From Teratosphaeria epicoccoides (lineage: Eukaryota > Ascomycota > Dothideomycetes > Mycosphaerellales > Teratosphaeriaceae), in assembly GCA_021401465.1 (NCBI GenBank), contig JADDMT010000264.1, positions 1 to 22,513 on the forward strand: 22,513 bases of DNA, written 5' to 3'. The stretch's first letter is position 1. The number at the start of each line of letters is the position of its first letter. Position numbers and translations under genes: made by a program. Shown here piece after piece: positions 7,546 through 16,257 of the stretch. Under the pieces are notes generated by a model. The model made no database searches. It was not told the origin of the DNA and saw only the letters and a list, made by a program, of their open reading frames with translations.

Positions 7546-9651
7546 ATGGCTGACAGGTGGCAGCTGCCTTATGCCGACCTGCATCCTGCCCAAGACCAGC
7601 CATCAGCATCCGCGATCGTCGTCTACTGCTTCGTGGGCCTGTTAGCCGTGCACCAGGCTCTACAGTACTTGGACTATCCCATCTTGTCGCCTCCAGAGCT
7701 CCTGTGGAATGCGCTGGTCTTTCTTATCCCTTCTCCACTCGTCCTAGACTCTGCTAAACGACGAGAGCTACGGGAGAACAATATGCTGTCGCAAAACCAC
7801 GCGGCAAAAGGCGAGGCTTGGCGAAAAATATTGGGTCTTGGAGGATCTGATCTGACCCGCAAGTTCACAGGCCGTGAGGGAATCATGCGCAGAATGAGCA
7901 ATCTAGGCCCAAGAATACCAGGAGATGTAACGAGCGACGCACCGCCCGGCCTGGGCAACTGGGACAACTCATGCTATCAGAACAGCGTACTGCAGGGCCT
8001 GGCTGCACTTGCTTCGTTAGGCACCCACCTGGAGACAGCAGCTTTACAGCAGGAAGGCACAACTGCTTTGAGCTTGCACGACACCGTTGGGAAGCTGAAT
8101 GATTCACGCAACAATGGGAATCATTTGTGGACGCCAGCGAAGCTCAAGAGTATGTGCAGCTGGCAGCAACAAGATGCACAAGAATACTACTCTAAAATCA
8201 TGGACGAGTTGGACAAGGAGGCTGCGAAGGCGGCACAGACGGGCAATAAGATTCAAGGGCTGGAGGCGCTCGTTCAGGAAGGAACGGAAAGTACGACGCG
8301 CATAGACCCCACACAAAATCCGGTGGAAGGATTGCTCGCTCAAAAAGTTTCGTGTACGAGGTGTGGATACTCTGAGGGCTTGTCCGTAATCCCATTCAAC
8401 TGCTTGACGGTTCCTCTTGGACCGGCAATGGAATACGACATTCGCGACTGTCTCGATGAGTACACGAGATTAGAGGAGATCGCCGACGTCGAGTGCAGCA
8501 AATGCACGCTGTTGCGGTATGAGACGCAGTACAAGCAAATGCTTCCCGAAAAGAAGCCCGAGTCCTGTGAAAACAAGAATGCGGGAGCAAACATCAAGCA
8601 GGTGCTGTCTTTGCCGCCTGAAATCCGTGCACAGATCGGACAGAGACTTCAGGCTATACGACAGGCACTCGAAGACGACGACTTCACGGACAAGACCCTC
8701 AACGAGTCATGTCAGATACCCAAGAAAGGTCGTGTTTCTAGTACCAAGACTCGTCAAGCCGTGGTTGGCCGCGCGCCACAGTGCCTGGTTGTGCATGTCA
8801 ATCGCAGCGTCTTCGAAGAAATGACGGGTATACAACGGAAAAATTACGCTACTGTGCGGTACCCAATGACACTGAACCTGGGTGACTGGATGCTGAGTGA
8901 GCGACCTGGGGCGGCAAAGTCTCCGTCGCTTTTGAAATGTGATAGCGATAGCGATAGTGGGCCGCAGTATAGCCTGAAGGCTGTTGTGCAGCACTACGGC
9001 AGGCATGAGAACGGGCATTATATATGTTACCGACAGCATCCAGTGCAACCAGCACCGGGGAGAGAGAAGGTCGAGCAGGAACTCAAGTGGTGGAGACTGA
9101 GCGATGAGGATGTCAGTGTAGTCGATGAAGACGAAGTATTAGGCCAGCACGGAGCGTTCATGCTCTTCTACGAGCGTGATAAGGAGGACTTGGAACGCGC
9201 AGTGAAGCTTCCGACATCCGTGGCGGCAAGACCTGAAACAATTGAGGTAGAAGCGGGCGGAGCAGCTACCAGTGACTCAGAAATCACCGATGCCGCACAA
9301 AACAGACTCTTTGCCCAAGCTGAGGCAATGGCGAGCATAGACGAAGCTCTCAAGACCTTCCCTCACTTTGCGCCTATTACTGTACATCAGCAACAGCCAT
9401 CACCGCCACCCACACCCAGTCTTGCAACCACTTCACATTTGGAGACGCCATCAAGCCCATCCACCGCCGAGTTTCTGGAACCTGGAGCCAAGGACATCGA
9501 CAGGCTGCAGCCTGTCACGGCAGTGAACAAACCACCGACGCCGCCGCTGACATTGCGAACAGCGCATAGTCGTAGAGTGTCGGGCCCGAGGAAGGACTCT
9601 ATGAACAAGAAAGTCTTTGGAGAGGCTTTCAGGCCAATGGCTACGACTTGA
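7546..9651 (+). CDS. UBP1: Ubp1-type ubiquitin-specific protease, N-terminal membrane anchor (701 aa)
   Basis: This is a single-exon cysteine protease of the USP family that cleaves ubiquitin from proteins. Residues about 22-42 and 53-67 are hydrophobic, with at least one likely membrane segment, as in yeast Ubp1. The Cys box GLGNWDNSCYQNSVLQ has catalytic Cys143, and the QQQDAQEYY block follows. A zinc-ribbon pair CTRC (270/273) and CSKC (317/320) comes next. The His box is GRHENGHYICYR with catalytic His491. The third catalytic element is WWRLSDEDV, probably Asp520. Segments such as HVNRSVF and GAFMLFYE also resemble yeast Ubp1. The last about 130 residues are low complexity and Pro/Ser/Thr-rich, likely disordered. 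All catalytic residues are present. The start is the first in-frame ATG after the short upstream ORF. It shares a promoter region with ALB1 and lies 381 bp ahead of TRS31 on the same strand. Confidence 0.93.
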   Translation: MADRWQLPYADLHPAQDQPSASAIVVYCFVGLLAVHQALQYLDYPILSPPELLWNALVFLIPSPLVLDSAKRRELRENNMLSQNHAAKGEAWRKILGLGGSDLTRKFTGREGIMRRMSNLGPRIPGDVTSDAPPGLGNWDNSCYQNSVLQGLAALASLGTHLETAALQQEGTTALSLHDTVGKLNDSRNNGNHLWTPAKLKSMCSWQQQDAQEYYSKIMDELDKEAAKAAQTGNKIQGLEALVQEGTESTTRIDPTQNPVEGLLAQKVSCTRCGYSEGLSVIPFNCLTVPLGPAMEYDIRDCLDEYTRLEEIADVECSKCTLLRYETQYKQMLPEKKPESCENKNAGANIKQVLSLPPEIRAQIGQRLQAIRQALEDDDFTDKTLNESCQIPKKGRVSSTKTRQAVVGRAPQCLVVHVNRSVFEEMTGIQRKNYATVRYPMTLNLGDWMLSERPGAAKSPSLLKCDSDSDSGPQYSLKAVVQHYGRHENGHYICYRQHPVQPAPGREKVEQELKWWRLSDEDVSVVDEDEVLGQHGAFMLFYERDKEDLERAVKLPTSVAARPETIEVEAGGAATSDSEITDAAQNRLFAQAEAMASIDEALKTFPHFAPITVHQQQPSPPPTPSLATTSHLETPSSPSTAEFLEPGAKDIDRLQPVTAVNKPPTPPLTLRTAHSRRVSGPRKDSMNKKVFGEAFRPMATT

Positions 9652-10032
9652 CGACAACGCTCGATTACAAGGAAGGGGAGCGTTGGATATGGATGAACAG
9701 GGCGCCACACGGACAGGCACACAGAACATATCACATGTAGAAATCATATACTGAGTAGCAGGAGTGGTCTGAGTCAATGCGCACTGTCCGACTTGAGTAT
9801 ATCGCTTGGTCAGCTCCGCTCTACAGGGTTAAAAGCGAAAGTCGTGATCACATGTCAACGTCGGCTCCAAATGCCCGTCGGAGTGCAAGCCCGCGTCACA
9901 CCTCGCACTCCCGTGAACACGCAGAAGCCTTCCAAGACGGCTTTTATGCCCGATGAGTGACGACATTTCCATGCTAATCGTCAGCGTCTCCGCCATCGAC
10001 ATATCCGCTACATCCTTGCAATATTCAAGAAA
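9652..10032 (+). other. UBP1-TRS31 intergenic region
   Basis: It holds the UBP1 3' flank and the TRS31 promoter and leader. No RNA gene or conserved ORF is seen. ATGs at 9953 and 9971 open a frame that overlaps the TRS31 start out of frame. Transcription of TRS31 therefore probably starts downstream of about 9971, giving a leader under about 60 nt. Confidence 0.5.
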
Positions 10033-10767
10033 ATGCCAGCCCCGACCACTAACCCACCACCCGCGTCCTCCGTCCACGACCTTCCCACCGCACCACCCAA
10101 ACCGTTCCAACCCTCTCTCCGCTACCCGAGCAGCAGGAAAAGCATATACGACCGGAATCTCAATCGCGTACAATCGCAGAGCTCGCTTCCAGCGTTCGCA
10201 TACCTCTTCAACACCCTCATCACCTACCACCATTCCAAGAGCGGCAGCGTGCAGGACATTGAACAGCGTTTAAATCGTGCTGGCTACCCCATCGGAGTCA
10301 AGATGCTAGACTTGCTACTATACAGAGGTGTCAGTGCTCCCGGAACTGCAGGGAGTCGGACGAGCGTCATCGGCGGCGGCGGATCATCAGGCGGCAGCAG
10401 ACCCATTCGTCTCCTCGACCTGCTTCAATTCATCCACACGACGCTCTTCAGACATCTCTTTGGTCGGTCAGCAGACGCGTTGGAGCAGAGCACAACGAAG
10501 AAGAACGAGTATATGATTATCGATCACGAGCCGGTGGTAAACACTTACATCAGTATCCCGAAGGAGATGAGTCAGTTGAACTGCGCGGCTTTTGTGGCGG
10601 GCGTAGTGGAAGGAGTGTGCGATGCGAGTCGGTTTCAAATGGAGGGTGTGAGTGCGCATTGGGCAGGAGAGGGTGATGAGATGTGGCCGGGAAAGACGAT
10701 ATATCTGCTGCGGTTTGCGGAGGGTGTGGTGGAACGGGAGGATGCGCTCAAGGCTGGTGGGGGATGA
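10033..10767 (+). CDS. TRS31: TRAPP complex subunit Trs31/TRAPPC5 (Bet3 family, 244 aa)
   Basis: This is a core subunit of the TRAPP complexes, which tether vesicles at the ER-Golgi and act as nucleotide exchange factors for the Rab Ypt1. Recognisable family segments, in order, are KSIYDRNLNRVQSQSSLPAF (about 36-57), FAYLFNTLITYHHSKSGSVQ, RLNRAGYPIGVKMLDLLLYR, IRLLDLLQFIHTTLFRHLFG, and the strongly conserved EYMIIDHEPVVNTYISIPKE followed by MSQLNCAAFVAGVVEGVCD. A C-terminal WPGKTIYLLRFAEGV completes the Bet3-type fold. The N-terminal about 30 residues are Pro-rich and the insert around 106-120 is Gly/Ser-rich; both are typical of fungal homologues. It is a single exon with a good ATG context (AAGAAAATGCC). 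It is convergent with LAS1, with 371 bp between the stop codons. Confidence 0.95.
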   Translation: MPAPTTNPPPASSVHDLPTAPPKPFQPSLRYPSSRKSIYDRNLNRVQSQSSLPAFAYLFNTLITYHHSKSGSVQDIEQRLNRAGYPIGVKMLDLLLYRGVSAPGTAGSRTSVIGGGGSSGGSRPIRLLDLLQFIHTTLFRHLFGRSADALEQSTTKKNEYMIIDHEPVVNTYISIPKEMSQLNCAAFVAGVVEGVCDASRFQMEGVSAHWAGEGDEMWPGKTIYLLRFAEGVVEREDALKAGGG

Positions 10768-11138
10768 GATTAGAGGGCTCGAAGCGAATGTCTTGCTTTC
10801 TCTGTCGCGATGAGCATTGCGTCGCACATGATTGAGTGATCGCTTGTGTTGCTTGGAACCACAGTCCGCCCTAGACGCTCGCAGAACTGGGAGGCGTGCA
10901 ACAACCAGCCAACATAGTGGACTATGGATCATGCAAGGCCACTGGACCACCATGAGACGGAAGCCGAATGCAACCAGACGTGGCGCATAGCTTGTGGTTG
11001 CGCAATGTTCTTGGGTAGTGGCCGTTTGAAGAAACACATTCAGAGTGTCAGCAGCGCTGGCGGCAACATCATACTGCCACGGGAGCTCTTTGGGGGTTAT
11101 GGACTACTTCCAAATGTCACTCTAGCAGAGAGACATCG
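10768..11138. other. Convergent gap between TRS31 and LAS1
   Basis: Both genes end into this 371-bp stretch, so it should contain two overlapping or back-to-back 3' UTRs. I see no gene, tRNA or repeat in it. Confidence 0.5.
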
Positions 11139-12478
11139 CTATAATACTATGCCGATGGGAACGCCAGGCTTCGTGGCTGCTAGTCTCCACCCGCCAATCA
11201 TGCAAGCGTTCGCAGTATTCGGCGAGATGGAGGATGCATCGGCGGTAGCATCCACATCCACGCCACTTATCTTCTCGTCCTCTTCAGCGGCTGCCTCTAC
11301 CGTGGCTTGCTCGGATTCGCTGTCAAGCACTTCGCTGGCCTTGAACAATTCCGCCCAGTCGTCCTCAAAGGTCTCGTCTGCGTCTGAGAGCACTCTCGCA
11401 CCAAGCTTCTGGGTCCAGTAGCCGCCATGTAGGCAACAGTACTTCATCACTTCCGCTTTCAACTCTGGCAGTGCAGTTGCGTCGGTGAGGTGGATGAGCC
11501 ATAGGTAGATGTCCTCCGCATCGACATCGTGCTCAGTGGCCTGCGACTGGAGTGATTGGAGCAGCTTATTCGTCAATGTGAGAGTCAAGGGTCTCAAGTT
11601 GACCTGGAAGAACATTTGGTCGATGTGTGCCAGGAGGTCGTCCCAAATTCGGAAGGCACCTTCCATCGATGCACCGAGCCTGGGAATTCATCAGCGAGAA
11701 GGAATAAGACGTCTACAAAGGTGGCTTACGCTCTGTTGGCTGGAAAGAGAAGCTTTTCGTCAACCAATAAAGCAGCCAGTAGCTCCAGTCTTGTCATGCT
11801 TGATGTCAATAGTGCACCAATCTGCTCGATCCCTGCACCTAGAACATCTCGATCCTGCCTCGTCCCTTGCTTCTTTCCTTTAAAGGCCTGCACTTTTAAG
11901 CTTCGATAACACTTCAATGCAATTCTCATCTCATCCTCTAAGCTCTGCTCCACTTCCACCACAACCTCTGCCATTCCCCTCACCTCTGGCAACCTCGACC
12001 AATAGACCTCCCACAACCACTCTAGACCCTGCTGCACCGCTTTTCTCAGCCTCCCCACGCTCGGCAACTCCTCATGCGTCGCCTCGTGCCTCAACGCTAC
12101 GAATTGTGATGGCATGCCAATCTGCCTCGCAATCTCCAGCATACTACTCTGGTTCTCCGGACCGGCGAGCTTCCCGCTACGAGCCCGGCCTATATCCGCA
12201 AAGCCGGTGACGAAGCGTGTGAATGCAGCCGCGTAGACGGCGCGGATGCTGTAGGCTGAGTTGCGTGGGTCGATTGTTGCGTGCAGGATGCTGTCAATCA
12301 GGAGGGCCGTGGATTCAACAGCGTGAGGAAGATTGGACGAGCGCAGTTTCCAGGCGAGAATCCGAGTGACCGCTTGGTGGCGTTGGTCTGGACCATTTTT
12401 GTCTAGTTGGTAAAGTTGGGAGCGGACAGTGAGGAGGTCGTTCGGGTGGCGCCAGGGAGTAATGGTGTAACGCACCAT
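11139..12478 (-). CDS. LAS1: Las1 pre-rRNA endonuclease (two exons, 429 aa)
   Basis: Exon 1 is 12478-11730 and exon 2 is 11679-11139; a 50-nt intron (GTAAGC donor, GCTGATG branch, CCCAG acceptor) joins AGA-GC to G-CTC in frame. Las1 is the HEPN nuclease that, with the kinase Grc3, cuts ITS2 during 60S maturation. The N-terminus MVRYTITPWRHPNDLL is the usual Las1 start. The catalytic HEPN motif R-X4-H is RHEATH at Arg130-His135 (yeast R129/H134), followed by ELPSVGRLRKAVQQGLEWLW. The middle region is helical. An acidic stretch (DETFEDDWAELF) precedes a C-terminal tail ending PGVPIGIVL, like the Grc3-contacting tail of the family. Sixteen codons of open frame precede this ATG, but they contain no other ATG. 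Catalytic residues are intact. Confidence 0.93.
11680..11729 (-). other. LAS1 intron (50 nt)
   Basis: On the minus strand it runs from GTAAGCCACC to CTGATGAATTCCCAG. It contains an in-frame TAA at the exon 1 edge, so splicing is required. Joining the exons gives PANRALGASMEGAF without a frame break. Confidence 0.88.
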
Positions 12479-12573
12479 TGTGTAGACAGTCTCTGGGAAT
12501 GCGAAAGGCCGGTGCTTTGGATCCAAATCGACGGTTTGACTATAGCACTTTCCGACTCAGAGAAAGTCTGAAG

Positions 12574-12660
12574 CACGTGAAGATGTGATCTTTGGTGATC
12601 CCTGTCGACGGCGGTCTAAATGTGCCAATTCCACATGCATGTGTTTCTTGATATCACGTG
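12574..12660. promoter_or_regulatory. Two CACGTG E-boxes upstream of LAS1
   Basis: CACGTG occurs at 12574-12579 and 12655-12660, roughly 95 and 175 bp upstream of the LAS1 ATG. CACGTG is the binding site of Cbf1-type and other bHLH factors in fungi. Two in 90 bp is more than expected by chance, but the factor is unknown. Confidence 0.3.
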
Positions 12661-12719
12661 GTTGCTTGAATTGAGCTGGTTATTTGCCAAATGCCACTTC
12701 ACTAGCGATTGTTATTGTG

Positions 12720-12828
12720 ATTCAATGCTATTGTCAGCTTAGTTATAAGTGATTCCTCCTTGCCGCTATCAACTTACTATGTTACACCCTTAGATTACTA
12801 TAATATCGCTCCTAATAAGGTACTAAAA
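12720..12828. other. Right boundary of the gene island
   Basis: Composition changes from ordinary intergenic DNA to AT-rich, TAG/CTA-laden DNA. Only about 100 bp separates this from the Cys-rich relic, so any LTR belonging to that relic's element has been lost or is unrecognisable. Confidence 0.4.
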
Positions 12829-13418
12829 TGGCTGAAGAATCTACTACTAGCTCACCTGAACCTGAGCTACTACCTCTAGCGCTAGTGTAAGTTATTTCCG
12901 CGCTTACAGCATACTTACAGAGGTAGTCGCTTACTTGTAGTAGTAGTTTACGCTGTCTAGAGACTAAGAATACTGCTAATTAGTAGTATAAGTCTAAAGA
13001 GAGCTAGTAGTACGATTACAACACTAGCCTCAAGGAGAAAGATGCCCTCCTACACAAGTATAACATAGCTAGCTATATTATAGAGACTAATGAAGGCAAG
13101 CTAGCTATTAATCTATGCAACGAATGCACTAAGCGCGGTTATAAGTGTAGGGTCTAGTCCTAGCGTGATAATGCGGCTTACGCATTCTGTAAGCGTAACA
13201 ATCACGTTAGATGTCGCGCTAATTGCTAGCATAAGCTGTTAATTAAGGAGAAAATAGAGGCAGTTAAGTTAAGGCTTACTACAATTAAACTACAACTAGA
13301 CGCATTCAATATGCGCATTAACGCGCGGCTTAGTAATATAGAGGGTATGCTTAGCGGTACTAGAGACATTAATGATGTTAATAATGATAGTAACATGCGG
13401 TCTATTATGGTAAGGTAA
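12829..13418 (+). pseudogene. RIP-damaged Cys-rich, coiled-coil ORF (Zn2Cys6-like), probable retroelement accessory gene
   Basis: ATG at 12829 opens about 19 codons (MAEESTTSSPEPELLPL), followed by a GTAAGT...TTACAG intron-like stretch. From 12921 one frame runs to TAA at 13416-13418, interrupted by about eight TAGs and by no TAA or TGA. It encodes CNECTKRGYKC (CX2CX6C; Cys codons 13116, 13125, 13146), then Tyr (TAC, 13179) X2 Cys (13188) X7 Cys (13212), then a Lys/Leu-rich helix (IKEKIEAVKLRLTTIKLQLD). If that Tyr was Cys before a TGC-to-TAC change, the pattern fits the fungal Zn(II)2Cys6 cluster. How the first exon joins the main frame is unclear; simple removal of the intron-like stretch does not restore phase. 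It is unlike any host gene here and resembles the retroelement ORF at 21370. Confidence 0.55.
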
Positions 13419-13612
13419 TATAGATGTATATGCTATATAATATAGAAATATCTTGTAGTATAACAGAGTAATCTGACCTTTTAGTAGGTACAAGACAGCG
13501 CTGCTTTCTGCTTATCGCAGAGGTAGCGCTAAGGGTACTTATAACCCCTGACGCTCCTTAATTAGGGAAAGCATGTCTAAGCCTAATCCCGTAGGGGTAC
13601 TATAGGGTTAGT

Positions 13613-13633
13613 GACATAGGGGCGTCCTATGTC
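13613..13633. repeat. Perfect inverted repeat, 8-bp arms
   Basis: GACATAGG and CCTATGTC flank the 5-base loop GGCGT. Confidence 0.7.
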
Positions 13634-13728
13634 GACAACTAATCCTACTTAGACGACATACAAGCTAACGTATGTACGAAGGACCCCCTTGCTATATGTA
13701 GCAGGGTTACTACATACTAAGGGCAGGC

Positions 13729-13751
13729 ATTAGAACCTATGCGGTTCTAAT
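13729..13751. repeat. Perfect inverted repeat, 9-bp arms
   Basis: ATTAGAACC and GGTTCTAAT flank the loop TATGC, about 100 bp from the hairpin at 13613. It survived or arose despite heavy mutation. Confidence 0.7.
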
Positions 13752-14410
13752 AGCTCCCTAGTATTAACCGTATTACTGCCCCTCCTCCTATGAGGATGTC
13801 CCTAGCCTTACTAAGTAATGTACGCAGAACGCATAGGGTATAGGATATAGCACACTTATACTACGTAAGGGTAAATAGGTAGATAGCCTATGTAACATGT
13901 GTCATGCGTATACCTTAACACCTTCATAGCGAGTACAGGGCGGAGGCTGCTAACTTAGGCGGGTTTTAACCTATTACATATTAGGCGGCTTTGTAACACC
14001 TTTGCTTTATATACAGATTAAGATATCAGGATACTATAAGCATGTACTTTAGTTAATCCTTGAAATTATAGGGCGAGCATACGCGCTAGCCTCGCTAAGT
14101 AGCTTGGCTGTCTCTATTTAGTCATGACTATAAAGAACATGTTATAGAACCTTAGGGTAGTAGGAAAGTACGCAGACGCTCTATGCGCGCTACTCGAAAC
14201 AGTAGGAGTGTACTCCTAGCGTAGGCCTCGCTACATTTTCATGCTAGTAGGCTAGCACGAGTGCAGTTAGCGCACATGCGTAACAGCCGCGTTATCCGTT
14301 ATTACATCATTTAGTCCCCTTGTAAGTTAACTAAATGCAGGTACTCTGCGCATGTAGTTTGAGTTACTAGCTTAACGGTTACAGTAGGTAACAGGGGGGC
14401 TGTTAGAGGG

Positions 14411-14418
14411 TATAAAAA
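14411..14418 (+). promoter_or_regulatory. TATA box ahead of the family-2 antisense ORF
   Basis: TATAAAAA lies on the plus strand 172 nt before the ATG at 14583 and is followed by a pyrimidine-rich leader. It is consistent with independent plus-strand transcription of the accessory ORF, against gag-pol. Confidence 0.4.
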
Positions 14419-14582
14419 CCTTGTCGCTTTCCTAAACTTCCTATTCTAAGACACTAACATTAACCTCCGCTCCTATTTCGCTTAGCTTGCGCCTTGCTAT
14501 GTCTGCAGGTCTATACTAGAGCTTCTTCTTCTTCAATTAATCAATTAAGATCAATTAACCTGTCTTAGCTATAATAGCTCAT

Positions 14583-15995
14583 ATGCTACAGACTAAGTTT
14601 GACGCTACTCGCTCTGCCCGCGATTATTGCTTGTGTTAACGATGCCTTGACAACCTTAGTAGCCAAGCTGCATACATCTCTCCTCTACGTGTTAGTAAGG
14701 CGTCCCCTACCTGCAAGGTATACGTGACTTATACTAACTAAAGCGTAGCCGAGATCTATGTCAGCAGATTTAATGAGGGCAGTGTCTACTACAATTATGT
14801 CAACTATAATAGCAAGCATCAAAAATGCCAAGACCTCCCTGAAGAGGTGTATAGCGAGTACAACTAGCTCTGCCGTAACATCGATGACTTCTAGAGTACA
14901 CGCGACAAGGGGATTGCTAAAGGCACTCTGACTATGAACACGCTACAGGCTAAGTACCGCGAGGTACTCGCCTACCTACTCGGCGCCCTCTTGTGCTTTA
15001 CCGCGACTACTAACTATTCTTATAGCAGTGTTCGCTTCGACTCTCTGCTAACAGGCAAAAACGTTTGTCTAGGTCTAATCGTAGACTTAGTCTAGAAGAT
15101 CTTGAAGGTGCTAACCGTTAGGGTCGAGACCTTCGCCATAGTACGCATATAGTACAGGTACCCTCTAAGTATGAATGCTAACTTTCTCCGCTAGGCTAAC
15201 ATTAGCGTCGAGAAATATCCGACTAGCTGTTAGCGTTAGTAACTCGGGGCCCTTACCTCTATTAACGATGACTTTAAGACACAGATAATCCGCAAGAAGG
15301 TCATCAAGTAATTCACTACTCCTACCGCTAAGGCCACGCCTTAGCGCTATACTAAGAGACAGCCTGCCTCCGAGCTAGTCCGAAGGACTAAGCCATAAGT
15401 TACTTACTCGAATCCTGTCGCGTACGTATAGCTAACACATTGTAGCGCTACTACCTACGCTGCCTCGACGCTACTATCTAAGAAGAAGAAGAAGGCCAGG
15501 GCCGAAATTAAGGTTAGCGACAAGGAAGCCGAACCTTCCCTGCTTGCGACCCGCACTACATCTGTCAAGACGCTAAGGCACAAGCCTCTAGGCTAGATCT
15601 TTAAGGATGAGGAGGATAACGACGTCTAGGATACCTTCGGTCCTAACGTGATCCCTTCGCGCTATAGTGTCACCGTACTAGTTACGCCTAAGGGGGACAC
15701 TAAATCCGATGATGTAGTCGACACTCATGTCAAGAAGCGCAAGATAATCTCGAGGGCTAAGCGCGACAGCCGCAAGCGCGCTCGAGTCTCTTTGCCTTCT
15801 AATGCTAAGGATGAGGTAGTTGTCGCGACTAGGCGTAGTAAGGATGTCGCTAGTTCTCTGGCTACTATAGGCTATAAACACGAGCTCTCTCGCAACCTAC
15901 TAAAGAAGAAGATGCCGGCCTCTCTTCGTGGCGTTACTACCCCTGTTACTTATAGTCGCTTCGGGGTGTTTAGTAGACCCTGTGTAGGTAGGTAG
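14583..15995 (+). pseudogene. 470-codon accessory ORF relic of family 2, antisense to pol
   Basis: One plus-strand frame runs from ATG 14583 to TAG 15993-15995 with 16 internal stops (11 TAG, 5 TAA, no TGA) and no frameshift, as expected for a gene killed only by C-to-T and G-to-A changes. The N-terminus has clustered cysteines (YCLC-x-RC, later TCKVY and HQKC). The middle segment includes VSRFNEGSVYYNYVNYNSKH. The second half is very basic, with KKKKKARAEIK, VKKRKIISRAKRDSRKRAR and KKKMP stretches, suggesting nuclear localisation or nucleic-acid binding. I do not recognise the family. It ends 262 nt from the pol stop on the other strand. The product does not show the Zn2Cys6 spacing of the two other accessory relics. 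Confidence 0.72.
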
Positions 15996-16257
15996 TCCCT
16001 AGCGGACCGTAACAAGAAAGACTCTCCTACTTTAGGTTTAGTCAGGAAGCCCCTAACTAGTAGTCGCTAAGCATTAGCTACAAAGCTAATCTAAGCATGT
16101 CTCTTGTTCTCCTTAGGTTTATTCTAGGTATGCCTTTAGGCATTAATGATGTATAAGTAGGGCGTTTGCTTCTTGTTATTACTCCGCGCGTTATGCGCTA
16201 TATACACGTGTCAAGAATTCTACTCCGAAGCCCTTATCTCCCTACGAATCGACCTTC
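15996..16257. other. Spacer between convergent accessory ORF and pol of family 2
   Basis: It is 262 bp of mutated DNA with no coding signal. It would hold the 3' ends of two opposing element transcripts. Confidence 0.45.

Larger units (their letters stand above)
13419..14410. other. Non-coding RIP-mutated DNA with short hairpins; possible LTR of family 2
   Basis: No coding frame is seen. The left part (13500-13850) holds several short inverted repeats. Near 13990-14020 the minus strand reads TATATAAAG. By comparison with the right-hand family-1 element, the 3' LTR of family 2 should lie between its antisense ORF and the previous element, which is here. I could not find paired TG...CA ends, and its partner LTR is not in the window. 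Confidence 0.35.

Noticed and set aside
9829..10233. 134-codon minus-strand ORF across the TRS31 leader
   Set aside because: It overlaps the TRS31 start antisense; its Gly/Trp-rich product resembles nothing and mirrors the Pro-rich N-terminus.
10924..11421. 165-codon plus-strand ORF
   Set aside because: It is antisense to LAS1 exon 2; its Ser/Ala-rich tail is the mirror of the acidic LAS1 stretch.
12479..12526. N-terminal extension of LAS1 by 16 codons
   Set aside because: The first codon of that stretch is TTG and it contains no ATG; the family start MVRYTITPW begins at 12478.
12829..15995. TAG read as an amino acid (alternative code or suppression)
   Set aside because: LAS1 ends with TAG and no host gene has an internal TAG. 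The relics also show His-to-Tyr, Cys-to-Tyr, Asp-to-Asn and Glu-to-Lys changes, which RIP explains and recoding does not.
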